From: Spirometra erinaceieuropaei
Taxonomy: Eukaryota > Platyhelminthes > Cestoda > Diphyllobothriidea > Diphyllobothriidae
DNA length: 64,000 nt
Direction of reading: 5' to 3'
NCBI GenBank assembly: GCA_902702965.1
Contig: CACRXP010000561.1
Coordinates: 216,796-280,795 of the forward strand
The position numbers were made by a program, and so were the translations under genes. Shown one piece after another: positions 48,250-58,574 of this stretch. Below the pieces are notes generated by a model. The model was not told the DNA's origin, did not search any database, and saw only the letters and a program-made list of their open reading frames with translations. Position 1 is the first letter of the stretch, and the number at the start of each line of letters is the position of its first letter.

Positions 48250-48930
48250 CGTCACAGAGATAGATGGGTTCATAGGCTCACAAATGCAAAGACCTATCAA
48301 CGACTAAGGCATTTGAGTATAATTACTGGTTGCAATAATAAGCATACTTCAATGGAAATGATTAATACACCTGGTCTGTCGACGTCAGTCGAAAAGGAAG
48401 AAACAAATGAGCCAAGAGTAGGTAAGAGTCTTGAAATATAATCACTGTTCTGTCACAGTTGACAGGTCTTTTTAGCTCAGCACAATGCCATCTTTTGTGT
48501 ATCAAGGCAGTTCATCTCTCGTTGAACTACTCTGTGCCTTCCGGCAGCGGTGGAGTTTGCTGATTGGCCGGCGTCCTTAAAATGTCAGTGAGCACGTTTG
48601 GTTCTCAGGACTTTTAATCAGCTCCAAAAAAAGATCGTTCTCGTGGTTAGGATATGTCAAAACATTCAAAATAAGATAGTTCTCCTGAGCCTTTATTTGC
48701 ACAATTATTTTTCGTTAACGTTCTTTTTTATGCAAACGATATTTTAATTTGTATACGTTGCATGGTTGACAGTGCGGACGAAACAGGCACTAGCTAAAGC
48801 GCAGTCACGCATTTCGCCGCTATTCTGCCTTCAAAATCGAACCTGAGCCTGAATGACAAAGGCCCGCGGTTAATATGCTCTTGGTCAGTTAAAAAAGTCT
48901 TCTCCACCAAAGCCCGCGAGGTAATAGGAA
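48250..48930. other. No recognisable feature
   Basis: Anonymous sequence. Confidence 0.4.
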
Positions 48931-48933
48931 GTA

Positions 48934-49881
48934 CAGTAGGTGTGCTTACTCAGGAAATGTTAACCGAAATTCTGGAATGTGTTTTCGACTCGGAAAGATT
49001 ACTTAAGTAGGGTTGTACTATTAATCGTTTTGCAGCATAATCCCATAAATATTCAGTGACTACGGAATGCCGGCATTTGATAGAACTTCTTTTCGACCGC
49101 CTGAAAAAAACCACACCCTGTAAAAAAGATTACTTGAGCGGTATGCATTTTCTCATTGATTTTCGATGTTTTTATAAATTAAACTAAAATTGATAGAAAA
49201 CACGCATAAAAATATTTATTCTTTTACGAATTTGAAAGAAAATTGCGTCCTCTTCAGATTGTATATTTGACAAAGTGCCATATTTCGGTTTTAAATAGGT
49301 TTCTAAAAAGAGCTTTTTAAGACAGTACAAGTCCCATTCAGAAATCATTGTGTCCCTGCATTTACTAATGTTGATTGTCAAGTTAACAATGCGGCTCAAA
49401 TCCACATTTGGTCTCTTATTTATACCTTAAAGAAATGCGTGATTTTTTGTACACGCAGAATGTGCAGCGTGTAGATTGGAAACCCCGAATGCAAGTGCAA
49501 TAGCACATCGGGTACAACATTAATCGGGAATTAGAAAGGTCTTTTTTAAACCAAATCAGGTTTTTTCTTCAAGTATAAAATTTGAAGAAGACGTACTTAT
49601 TTACCGAATTGGTACCGAATTGCGTGCTTCCTATGAAATATATTTGAAATAATAAGGGGTTCAAAACTCAATAAAAAAATTCCTTACATTTATTACATAG
49701 TGTAGTTTTTGCAGGATGCAGAAAAGATTTTGGTTCATAAGCCGGCACGCTGAAGTAACTGACTTATCATAGGATTGTGCTGCACGGTGATTTATATTAA
49801 ACCCCTACATAAGAAATATTGTAGAGTCAAAAACGCTTCACAGAATTTCGGTTAACATTTCATGAGTTGGCACATCTACTC
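48934..49881 (-). repeat. Foldback repeat, full-length
   Basis: Starts TA/CAGTAGGTGTGCTTACTCAG and ends CATTTCATGAGTTGGCACATC, TACTC. Arms are inverted (left ATTACTTAAGTAGGGTTGTAC; right taaacccctacataagaaat). Core in minus orientation (gctttttaagacagtacaag ... gtttgcaacccc-like block). Confidence 0.9.
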
Positions 49882-49884
49882 TAG

Positions 49885-50475
49885 GCGGCAGCGAAAACGA
49901 ATTCTGATACAGAGGAGTAGACGTAGGCGTAAAAATGTATCTGGACCGAATGACGCAACGCAGCGGCCGGCAAGATCGATACAGCCATTTTCTCTGCCGA
50001 CCGCGATGCAACATAGTTGGATCCAAGGCTTAAACTGTTTCTTTTGTTGACGTCCGCCTAATTTTGGGCGAGGGGCACCAGGACCAATCAAAAAGCCGGA
50101 GTTTGCCCTTAGTGCGACAAAAACAAAATCACAAATTTTCAAACTGAATAAGCACAAGTTGCTGCCAAGAAACCGAAACAGTGTTAGCATTGAATGTGGA
50201 AAACTACAACATTAATTATTCAGGGCATGTCCACGACACTTTATTCTTTCGGAAATGTTTATGACATGTGCATGGGCATTTCACGCAGCGGGCTACGTGA
50301 CGACGGTGATGTTAGCGAAATGTACATTGGTTTCGGTTCTCGAAATCCATTCCACAAAAACTCCTCATAAGTCCTCGTTTAAATTTTTACACACGGAGGA
50401 TAATACACTCCTTCACTTACGTTTACATTGCTTATACTATGACGTTTTCTTTATTTAACATTCATAAGATTAAAC
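49885..50475. other. No recognisable feature
   Basis: Overlapping open frames of 60-104 codons on opposite strands at 49.8-50.2 kb have no recognisable domain. Confidence 0.4.
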
Positions 50476-50479
50476 CTTG

Positions 50480-51025
50480 AGGTCAGAGTGCATACTACCA
50501 TGTCACCTAAACAGTGTGGGTCAAGGTCGCAGTATGCTACCCCATCCAGGGAATAAAACCCAGATCATCGTGTAATACGCATGTACACACCACTTTCACT
50601 CGTTTCCCCTGCGCCTGCTTCGAGTTCTTCTTGCACTCTCTTTCCCTTCCTAATCCAGCAAGTAGATAAGTAAGGTATGCTAACTAAGATTATTAAATTC
50701 AACTAACTCTTAGGTATCAATCAAGTGGGGCCGCAGAACCAGACCCTGTAAATGCTTTGAATTCCCGCATTTGCAGATGAGGTGTTGGTTATTAAATTGG
50801 CATCGCTACCTTCTGGTAATTATCGTCGGTTGGGCACGGACTACGGTTCCCCCACGATTACAAGCGGTCTTACTTTAAAAATTCCAAGTGATTTTAAATT
50901 CGAAATAGGGCAGGGTTCAGAGCCAGGAGGATTAAGTTTAAGGTTAGCACTGCCGTACTACCAGGCACCTAGACAGTGTGCGACTTCATTCAGGGAATAA
51001 AAACCAGATCATCGTGTAATACGAG
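50480..51025 (+). repeat. Local direct repeat of ~90 bp
   Basis: The segment at about 50,485-50,580 (tactaccatgtcacctaaacagtgtg ... cagggaataaaacccagatcatcgtgtaatacg) returns at about 50,955-51,025 (tactaccaggcacctagacagtgtg ... cagggaataaaaaccagatcatcgtgtaatacg). Confidence 0.85.
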
Positions 51026-51269
51026 TTTTTGTGGTGTCATTAGACGGCGGAAAGTAGAGCACAGTGGTAAGTATATATTCAGATAAATGTTGGAGTGAAA
51101 TATTGTGTCCTCGCGCTAAATTTCTCCACGGCTGCTTGATAAATAGTTTGCGTACCAGAAACCCCATCCCCGAGGAATGGTGAGGGCACCAAAACTTCTG
51201 ACTGTGAAAGCAAAATCTAAGTCCTTTTCGCAGTTTTTCGGTTTGTTTCCAAAAAAGAAATAGATACAT

Positions 51270-51490
51270 CCCATCTACTTCCAAAAGTGTAACCAAGAGT
51301 ACAACCACGCAGTTCCAGTAGCCTCCCTTTTGTATACAACCGATTGACCTTGTCGCCTGTGCGTTCCCCGGCCCCACCCATAAAGCCCCTATTACTACCG
51401 GTCCCGCATTTTAGGTGGCTGGGCTTTGTTTACTTCTGGTGGGGCTACATAACCACATCTGATCATTTCGGGGATAGGTCCAAGGCTGAA
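51270..51490 (+). repeat. Interspersed repeat shared with 61.6-61.8 kb, copy 1
   Basis: cttttgtatacaaccgattgacc, ttgtcgcctgtgcgttccccggccccac and ggggctacataaccacatctga match 61,660-61,805 in order and orientation (cttttgcatacaaatactcgacc; ctcgtcgcctgggtgtttcccggccccac; tggccacacaaccacatctga). Confidence 0.8.
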
Positions 51491-51719
51491 TAAAATGTTG
51501 AGGAATTCTGTTTTGGATTAAGTGGCTTAGTGTTAACCACAGAATTAACGCTTAGGATAAGATAAATGTCAAGATTAGGGCAGTGGTTTAGCTTTATGCT
51601 TGGTTATTTTTGAGGTTAGGGTGCGGAAATATTTTGGCCTTTCCGGAATTATGTGAAGTCCACCTTATTTACTTGGACAGGACGTATTTATTTCCCTATC
51701 CCATTTAGAAGACCACATA

Positions 51720-52007
51720 CGGTAGATGGGCTAACCTATGAAATGTCAACCGAAATTCCGAAATTCGTTTTTGTTTCGAAAAGATTACTTAAGTAGTGGG
51801 ATAAAACTAATCGTCTTTCAACATAATTCTATAATACTTCAAATACCTCAGGATGCCGGCTTTCGAAAGAACTTCTTTCTGGCCGCATACACAAACTACA
51901 CTCTGTACAAAACGACTATTTGTGCAGCGTGCATTTTTCTCACAGATTTTCGATGCTTCTAAAAACTAAAATATATTTCATGGAAAACACGCATGAAAAT
52001 ATCTATG
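51720..52007. repeat. Foldback repeat, left-half fragment
   Basis: Starts TA/CGGTAGATGGGCTAACCTAT, contains the left arm close to consensus (CAACCGAAATTCCGAAATTC; ACCTCAGGATGCCGGCTTTC) and stops abruptly after gcatgaaaatatctatgcgg, where an unrelated G-rich sequence begins. Confidence 0.88.
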
Positions 52008-52200
52008 CGGAGTCAGATGGGGGGAGGGGGCAGGAGAGAGTGCGCCGTCTTTGTTATTGCGGCCATTAACGACAATTTTTGTGGTTTCTTTAAGGAATAC
52101 TTTAGGAAAACATTTCTCCGCATGACCTGCGAATTGGATAATTGCCCACTTGTCAGTGAATCAGAAATTTAAGAAAGCACTTCAACCGTCCATGTGTGCT

Positions 52201-52744
52201 TCACCTGTCGTCTCTTGCGCCACTAATTACGCATCCAACCGACAGCATCTCGATCGTCGCATCCCACGATGTCCACCGTGTGCTCCACAGCGTGCTGCGA
52301 GCAGGCACGGTGACTTGCGCGTGAATTAGTTTATACTGCAAACAGACTGACGCATCATCTACCCCACCTGCGCCACCTGTGCCGGATGTCAAAACAGAGT
52401 AAACAAGATCACATTCTCTGCCCTTCCCCTACCCGTGCCCGATGTCAAAACCGGAGGCGGAAGAGGGCGCAGGTGGATGGCATGGTAGAGCTCGCACCTT
52501 CGCGCTCCAGTCCACCCCCCCCCCTGGTTCACACAGCAAATGACCAGGGTTTAAACCAACAACCAAAATAAGGGGACGGCAGGGGTCCCAGTGTGCGCCG
52601 GCAACCGTGTCCGCTACCACATCCCCCAAAATGTTAGCATTTTTTATTATGGGCAATCCGATAACGCCTGCCAGAAACCGATATGGCCACCGTGTTCGCC
52701 CAGGGCATCTACTACGTGGCCCGTTTGGGGAGCACACGCATCCG
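52201..52744 (-). repeat. Mosaic repeat family M, copy 1
   Basis: Blocks cccacgatgtccaccgtgtgctcc, ggtgacttgcgcgtgaattagttt, gtcaaaacagagt, gcgctccagtccacc, ctggttcacaca and ggggtcccagtgtgcgc recur at 55.56-55.83 and 57.19-57.58 kb. On the minus strand a coding-like piece recurs next to PLE endonuclease sequence at 54 kb (CASL followed by IPVQVTDV there), so the family probably derives from a PLE or its flank. Confidence 0.75.
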
Positions 52745-53060
52745 ACCACACACAATTACGCAAATGTTTATCTTCGTGATAGAGGGCGCCACCGATTGCT
52801 TTACGGGACTCATTCATCCCGTTGTGCCCTGGGATTCTCTCTGGAGTTCCGTCATATGTCGAATAGCGGCGCATGATATGGGCAGTATGACATAACCAAC
52901 AAAGGCAAAGGAGATTGGAAGGGTCATTTTTAGGTTATTAGTCGTCGGCAGCCAGTCATCCCTAACGCCGCGGTGTTGCACACCTGGGGGTCAGTTCCGC
53001 GACCTGTTGACTAGCAGCCCAACGCCCACAACTACTGTGCCATGGGCTCGATTTCCTGTC
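52745..53060 (-). repeat. SINE-like repeat family A
   Basis: Minus strand: tRNA-like head with GGGCGTTGGGCTGCTAGTCAAC and GGTCGCGGAACTGACCC (B-box degraded), then GGGATGACTGGCTGCCGACG, CTAATAACC, CTCCTTTGCCTTTGTTGG and CCCATATCATGCGCCGCT. The body aligns with the 35-kb copy over some 250 bp. Confidence 0.75.
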
Positions 53061-53134
53061 GGTGACGGCCTCTCTACCACATTATAGAGCCGATTGCAAA
53101 TGACAGGTTAATGAGACCATGACTCAGTGATCGT

Positions 53135-53568
53135 AAAAAGGTACGATATGTGCTTTAGATGAGCAAAGCGTCGTTTACTACTAGGCATGTTAGCATTCCA
53201 TAAACCTCCCGATCACACGGACGGATGGAAGATGAGACAGCATTGTGCAACGCTGAGGGCAACCTGACTACATTCTGACTGCAAATTCTCTCCCCCCCCC
53301 CACCCCAACTAGCCGATGTACATCACCGGAAGAACCAGCCTATTGCAGAACTACAGAAAAGGAAAACTCCGTCAGCTCCTGCTAAATAATATACGAAGAG
53401 GCATATGTTGTGTTCAAAAGCATCACCTCTCACTAAGCCGTGGACCGCCGAGACTGTCTACGACGGACATTATTAGAAATTCCCTTACTAACATAAAACA
53501 AGGATGAAGAAGGCAGGATTCACCTGACCCGACTTCTATCACCGGCAGGTGTTTTGTCATCAAGTACA
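53135..53568 (-). repeat. ~430-bp direct repeat N, copy 1
   Basis: aaaggtacgatatgtgctttagatg ... aggcatgttagcattcc ... aaataatatacgaagaggcat ... ggcaggtgttttgtcatca recurs at 54,655-55,077 in the same orientation. A C-rich run interrupts it at about 53,290. Confidence 0.9.
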
Positions 53569-53725
53569 GAGGTTTGAACTTCGACAAAGAAAAAATCAAT
53601 GTAAAACAACAAGGTCATCGTATACTGCGCGTAGACTAGTCAATAAAATGCTAACTTTAAAGCGCAACGTAGGAAAGAAAATGGGAAAGTAAATACGCCG
53701 AAGGATTTCGAAAATCAAAAGGAGT

Positions 53726-54274
53726 TCAGGTCTGCCAGGGCCAGCTGAGGTTGATCACGTGGTTTAATTGTTCACATAGGTCGGGTTTCTCCCGCCGTAT
53801 GTAGGCTGCCTCCAGGTAGCCCATTAATCGAGTTGTTCGTGCTCGAACTAATACTCGAAAAGATGTTTTGGGGTCAACCGAATGGCCACTATCAAGGAGA
53901 TGTTTTGTAATAGAAGACCGTGGAATCTCATTCGCCTGCTTTAGAAACCATTTAGGCAGGTGCTTAACTGCCCTGGCTGCCAATTGCTTTTGCGTTCGCC
54001 CAATGTACTTACATCCGCAAGTGCATGTAAATTCGTAAACACAATATGACGTGGCGTTCAATGGCAAGGCATCCTTCGCCCGTGGAAGTTGGATAGCATT
54101 AGTAGGGCTGCAGAATATGAGTTCAGCTGAGTTGTAAGTTCTTTCAATAGCGCATCTCAATCGCCGCTTGATGGTATTAGAGATGCCGACAACATCAGTG
54201 ACTTGAACGGGAATTACTTTGTGGCTAGGCAAACTTGCGCAGCATCTGACACACTCTCTCTCCCCCGTCACCAA
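53726..54274 (-). pseudogene. PLE GIY-YIG endonuclease fragment (second PLE lineage)
   Basis: An open minus-strand frame of 182 codons. After a linker (IPVQVTDVVGISNTIKRRLR; NSAELIFCSPTNAIQLP) comes a GIY-YIG-like domain: YCVYEFTCTCGCKYIGRTQK with QLAARAVKHLPKWFLK, and LLDSGHSVDPKTSFRVLVR, ending LEAAYIRREKPDLCEQLNHV. The motif pair VYEF and YIGRT, followed by R and H positions, fits the family; the same subtype is at 19.4-19.8 kb. The ATG shown is arbitrary: the RT part should lie upstream on the minus strand but is replaced by a SINE and repeat sequence. Well preserved but truncated, so a fragment and not a functional gene. Confidence 0.82.
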
Positions 54275-54364
54275 CTTTCCTCCAATGATATGGCAGTGCC
54301 AGAAAAGCCAGATCTGTGATTGAACGAAGTGGTTAACACTGGCTCAACTTCATGGTCAAGGCGA
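54145..54364 (-). repeat. PLE-linker repeat, copy 1 (partners at 55.1 and 55.8 kb)
   Basis: gtgacttgaacgggaattac, cttgcgcagcatctgacacactc, tttcctccaatgatatggcagtg and ctcaacttcatggtcaaggcgactc recur at 55,110-55,345. The last two blocks recur again at 55,830-55,960. It overlaps the start of the GIY-YIG fragment. Confidence 0.85.
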
Positions 54365-54600
54365 CTCAGAGTCCGTATGTCGCATAGTATCATGGAGGCC
54401 ACGTTAGGAGGGACGCATTGTTGCCGTCCAACTCTCAGTCGTGAGAGTGACCAAATTTTTAGCTTATTAGTCGTCGGCAGCCAGTCATCCCGAACCCCGC
54501 GATGTTGCACACCTGAGGGTCGATTCCTCGACCTGTTTACTAACAACCCAACGCCCACAACTACTGAACACTGGGCTCGATTTCCTATTTAATCTCCTTT
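54365..54600 (-). repeat. SINE-like repeat family A
   Basis: Minus strand: GTAGTTGTGGGCGTTGGG, GGAATCGACCCTCAGG, then GGGATGACTGGCTGCCGACG and CTAATAAGC, matching the 52.7-kb and 35-kb copies. Its tail runs into the PLE-linker repeat. Confidence 0.75.
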
Positions 54601-54654
54601 GCCTTTATCGGTAAAGTCATTCTGTCCATAATTATCTTTGTTTTGAGTTTTAAA

Positions 54655-55077
54655 CAGGTGCGATATGTGCTTAAAATGAAGAAAGCGTCGTTCACTACCA
54701 GGCATGTTAGCATTCCTAAAACCCCCCCAGCACACGGACGGATTGAAGATGAGATAAGATTGTGGATTGATGAGAACATCATGACTACATTCTGGCCACC
54801 CCCTTCCTTCAACCACTAGCCGATGCACATCCCCGGTAGGATCGGCGTATTGCAGGACAGCAGACAATGAAGACTCCGACAGCTCCTGCTAAATAATATA
54901 CGAAGAGGCATATGTTGTGTTCAAAAGCATCACCTCTCACTAAGCAGTAGATCGCCGAGACTGTCTGCGTCCGACTTCATTAGAAATTCCCTCACTAGCA
55001 TAAAGTAATGATGAAGGAGGCAGGATTGGCCTGTCCCAACTTCTATCAGTGGCAGGTGTTTTGTCATCACACCGCAC
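54655..55077 (-). repeat. ~430-bp direct repeat N, copy 2
   Basis: Partner of 53,135-53,568. Here it is followed directly by the PLE linker repeat without the GIY-YIG domain, as if the endonuclease part had been deleted. Confidence 0.9.
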
Positions 55078-55345
55078 CTGGGACTAGGATGGAACGTAAG
55101 CGACAGTTTGATCGTCGCAAATGACAGCGTCCGCCGTATGATGCGGTGAGTGTCCTCAACGCCAGTGACTTGCACGGGAATTAGTTTGAGGCTAGACACA
55201 CTTGCGCAGCATCTGTCACACTCACTCTCCTCCCTCACCCACTTTCCTCCAATGATATGGCAGTGTCAGAAAAACCAGTTTGAACGAAGTGGCTAAAACT
55301 TGCTCAACTTCATGGTCAAGGCGACTCGCAGTCCGCATGTTACAT
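55078..55345 (-). pseudogene. PLE linker fragment, copy 2, endonuclease lost
   Basis: The minus strand keeps CDRCCASVSSLKLIPVQVTG and DTHRIIRRTLSF, aligning with CVRCCASLPSHKVIPVQVTD and ISNTIKRRLRC of the 54-kb fragment, then diverges into repeat N. The GIY-YIG core is missing. Confidence 0.7.
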
Positions 55346-55559
55346 TCCGTTCCGGATGGATCAGCAGAGGACGAAGCGATATTGGATGGGGACAGTCTCA
55401 TCTTCTTTACAACCTGAGGATTAACTTGAGAATCTGAACATGGAGCATTCAACATTCTTCACAGACAGACTCAAACACATCAGAGTTGGACGTTAGAGGG
55501 TGGGAAGAGTGTAGGTATGTGCTAAAGATGAGGCCTATTATAACAGAGTATATAAAGGT

Positions 55560-55830
55560 GTGTTAACGTAAGCAGAAAACGGGAGAGGACGCAGGTGGAT
55601 GGTACGGTAGAGTCCGCACGTTCGCGCTCCAGTCCACACACCCTGGTTCACACAAAAATGCCCAGGTTTTTAACCAACAGCAAAAACGGGGGTCCCAGTG
55701 TGCGCGACTTACGACGGCAGCCGTGTCTGCTACCGCGCCCCCCGAAATGTTGGCAGTTGTTATGATGCGCAATCCGATAGTGCCTACCAGAATCCGATAT
55801 GTCCACCGTGTTGGTCCAGCTCATCTACAC
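55560..55830 (-). repeat. Mosaic repeat family M, copy 2
   Basis: gcaggtggatggtacggtagag, gcgctccagtccacac, ctggttcacaca, gggggtcccagtgtgcgc, ccgaaatgttggca match 52,470-52,680 in order. Confidence 0.85.
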
Positions 55831-55995
55831 TGGCTCACCCACTTTCCTCCAATAACATGACGGTGTCAAAAAACCAGATCTGGGAGTGGCTAACACTGCC
55901 TCAACTTCATGGTCAAGGCGTCTCAGAGTCCACATTTTACATAGCATCATGGAGGCCACATTAGGAGTGACATATTGCCTTCTAACCAACAGTCC
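55831..55995 (-). repeat. PLE-linker repeat copy 3 with SINE family A tail
   Basis: tttcctccaataacatgacggtg, ctcaacttcatggtcaaggcgtctc and catcatggaggccacattagg, then accaacagtccttagagtgacc, as in 54.3-54.45 kb. Confidence 0.75.
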
Positions 55996-56335
55996 TTAGA
56001 GTGACCAAATGATCCGTCAGTTGCCAAACTTCCAAGCCAAGTCTGCTAACATGTCGTTATAGAATCAAGCTGGTCATCGGTATTGTGACGTGAACACCTA
56101 GCCAGTGTCAACCTCTCGCTTGCTCTGCCCTCATCGGAGCACCAGTCGGCGGCCTGAGCCGGTCGGCCAATTGGGGGAATCGAGAAGACGCGCTGAATGG
56201 CGCGGCGTGGTGGCCTACAACCAAGGTGTGTCACCACAGGCGTGTCCGGGATTAATTGCGGGCTCGCGTGTACTCAGCGCAGCCCAATAAACGCGGACCG
56301 CATGAAAACACAAATAGGATTAAACATACGGCTAC
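55996..56335. other. No recognisable feature
   Basis: GC-richer sequence with open frames on both strands. No domain recognised. Confidence 0.35.
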
Positions 56336-56435
56336 CTGTGTGGGGCATCGTAGCTCAGGTAGCTAAAGTGCTGGCTGGCTTAAGACCCTCTCTTTACTGA
56401 TGTGGTTTCGAATCCCACCGCGGTCGCCGAATGTT
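56280..56435 (+). repeat. tRNA-like repeat family B, copy 1
   Basis: Contains GGCATCGTAGCTCAGGTAGC (A-box-like), a TTAAGACCCTCTCTTTACTG arm and GGTTTCGAATCCCACCG (B-box-like), then CTCAGTTGGGTCAA. The same series occurs at 60.8-61.3 kb. It is preceded by ATTAAACATACGGCTACC, comparable to ATTAAACTCGCGTCGTCC there. Confidence 0.7.
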
Positions 56436-56439
56436 TCTC

Positions 56440-57020
56440 AGTTGGGTCAAAGTGAACCTGACCTGCGTTTTGATTCGGCGCCTTTACAGCACAGCCCGTC
56501 CTGTACCACCTCTTGTTTAAACACTAAGATGTCGACAGTACCATTACCAAGAAGTGTTGTTCGGAGAATATACTGAAGCCTGTCGAGGTATAAGGTTCCC
56601 CTAACTGTTGATTCTACAAAATGGGTAAAGTCCATGAAATCCTGACTCCGTAATCCAAAACCAAACACACACACTGGCGTTTGGGGAGTCCTTACTATTC
56701 CATGAACTGAGACAAAATGCAGCAACTGTGTGAATCTACTTCGCCACAAATGAAACGACATATCCCAGACAGAATTTGGTTCAGTAAACTAGGATTCTCG
56801 ATTTGGGCCAGAATCCATATGTTCACTGCTACCCGAAATGCATAGTCTTCTCCCTTCAAACTGTCAAGTATTTGAATTTGATTTTTTATTAATCTCTTCC
56901 ACCATCATTTCTCGTAGGCGTTCGTGGCCTTCAAGTGCAGTCAGTGGACGTCTCCGACTTCTTAAGCTCGTTCGCAGTTGAGGGAATTACACTGTCAGTA
57001 GGATCCAGGATATTGAGTCG
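56440..57020 (-). pseudogene. Tc1/mariner-like DDE transposase relic
   Basis: Minus strand, in shifting frames: a block ending NPSLLNQILSGICRFICGEV, where catalytic SDE(A/S)-FH of the family appears as SGICRFI, then a KDSPNASVCVW block, then ESTVRGTLYLDRLQYIL, and finally a VFKQ...QDG segment in place of the usual FQQDGAPPH. In this superfamily the second catalytic Asp is that of QDG. The first catalytic motif looks damaged and frames change at least twice, so it is inactive. A 104-codon open frame (56,447-56,761) carries the best part. No flanking terminal inverted repeats were found. Confidence 0.6.
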
Positions 57021-57184
57021 CTGTAGAAATTTTGATCTTACTTCAGCAAATGCCTCCCCTTTAATGCAGGAAGTTATGACTAATAAGTGATTCTTAACTC
57101 CTCGTCGTGAGTTACGTTTCTGAGGGGAACTTTTTAAAATAGGTCTTAGCGAAAGAGTTGGTAAAACCTGTGCCTTAGAGAGCT

Positions 57185-57580
57185 CATCACCATACGAGAG
57201 TTCGACCGTCGCGTCCGACGATGTCCACCCTATGCTCTACAGCAGGCTAAGAGCAGGGACGGTGACTTGTGCGAAGATTTAGTTAATAGTGAAAGTAGAC
57301 TTGCACAACACCAACCGCACTCTCTCCTCCTCGTCCCCCCCCCTGAACCCGGTGTCAAAACAGAGTCAAAAAGGCCAGAGGCGTGGGGGGGGGGCTCAGA
57401 TGGGTGGCAAGGACGAGCCCGCACTTTGACGTTCCACTCCATGCCCCTGGTCCACACGACAAAATACCAGGCTTTTGATTCACAACAACAAGCGGGCGGG
57501 GGTAACAGGGTCCCAGTGTACGCGACGTACGTCGGCAACCGGGTCCGCCACCGTCATCACCATATAGGCCCACGCACATG
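57185..57580 (-). repeat. Mosaic repeat family M, copy 3
   Basis: cgacgatgtccaccctatgctc, ggtgacttgtgcgaagatttagtt, ggtgtcaaaacagagtc, ctggtccacac and agggtcccagtgtacgcgacg align with 52.25-52.6 kb. The minus strand retains ECGWCCASLLSL, like ECVRCCASLPS in the PLE linker at 54.2 kb. Confidence 0.8.
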
Positions 57581-57584
57581 AGCA

Positions 57585-58089
57585 GCCAACTTAACTCAGG
57601 ATTCGAGTTATTTAAAAGAAACCATGATCCAGCAGTGTGAGGAATGGATTGGGTCCTCTAAGTGGGCCAGTCGATCAGATGTGATGAGGTCTAAGAGGCA
57701 TTGGGCGAGGGAAGCGCATTACCATTGGCTGCGCGCGCGCGGGTATCATCCTGGCAGGCGCTTCACTATAGCGGAGTCTGTGGAAGTCTCGGAGGCGATT
57801 TGCACCCGTCGTGATCGGAAGATCGATTGGCATATGTTAGTTCATGGTACCCCAGTCGACAGTGCGGGCATCACCTGTGCTTAGATTACACGGAACCCGA
57901 TTTGTATGGCCGTTGTTCCCACCGCCGTCGGTGGCCCAGAGATCGAGCATTCCTATTAGCCGGTTCATTTTATCGATTGGTTGAAGGCGGACAAAGACTA
58001 GTTTCGGGCATACTTTTCGCGCAGAAGTTAACAACCTCAACAGCTGGCTCTTGGTTGGTTGAAACAACTTCAGCCATTGTCTTTTGAGC
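57585..58089 (+). other. Unassigned open frames
   Basis: Two overlapping plus frames of 86 codons each (57,624-57,884; 57,827-58,087) and an 87-codon minus frame. Sequence is GC-rich. No domain recognised; not called as genes. Confidence 0.3.
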
Positions 58090-58574
58090 AACATGTACAC
58101 CTAGGGTAAGGTGACACCATACTAACAGCACAAGTACTAGCCAAAAGCCCATACACGCGTGTTTCGCCGATGTTTTGCCGCTGCATGGCGCAGCTGCGAG
58201 GGGTTCGGCTCGTCAGTGGGTCCCCCAGCATTCCCCGTGTGTTTTCTGGTAGATACTCCAATTTAGAAATTGTCACTTTTTAATTTCCTGCGAAATTTTG
58301 TGCGAAGTAGCGGCAAAACATCGGCGAAACACGCGTGTATGGGCTTTTGGCTAGTACTTGTGCTGTTAGTATGGTGTCACCTTACCCTAGATTATACTAC
58401 TAGCTGCCTGTAGGCAGTTAATGAATATTACGCGGTTACCCGCTGTGGCTGATGGACTTTGGCCCAAATATTCATGTATAAAATTCTCGGTCTGTGCCTA
58501 TAGACCTTGAATATACTGATCTACTCCTACTTCGCACAAAATTTCGCAGGAAATTAAAAAGTAACATGTACACC
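58090..58574 (-). mobile_element. Compact 461-bp insertion with 12-bp target duplication and internal inverted repeats
   Basis: AACATGTACACC flanks the insert at 58,090-58,101 and 58,563-58,574. Inside, 58,101-58,182 and 58,309-58,390 are exact 82-bp inverted repeats. 58,275-58,310 and 58,527-58,562 are an exact 36-bp inverted pair, the latter forming the right edge. No open frame of note. A diverged relative lies at 2.1-2.3 kb. The size, long variable-type TSD and lack of coding point to a non-autonomous retroelement, perhaps one folded by template switching. The strand given is that of the candidate ribozyme. Confidence 0.8.
58148..58220 (-). ncRNA. Candidate type I hammerhead ribozyme
   Basis: Minus strand, 5' to 3': stem I strand CCCA (58,220-58,217); core CTGACGA (58,216-58,210); stem II GCCGA (58,209-58,205) pairing with TCGGC (58,170-58,166), with a 34-nt loop that can itself form GCTGC/GCAGC; core GAA; stem III ACA/TGT closed by CGCG; U16.1 then A as cleavage nucleotide (GUA triplet, allowed by the NUH rule); stem I strand TGGG (58,151-58,148). 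All three helices and every conserved core position are present. Stem I is short and no tertiary loop contact was assessed. Confidence 0.6.

Noticed and set aside
57624..58087. Two 86-codon frames as a gene
   Set aside because: They overlap in different frames with an equally long frame on the other strand, in GC-rich sequence and without a recognisable domain.
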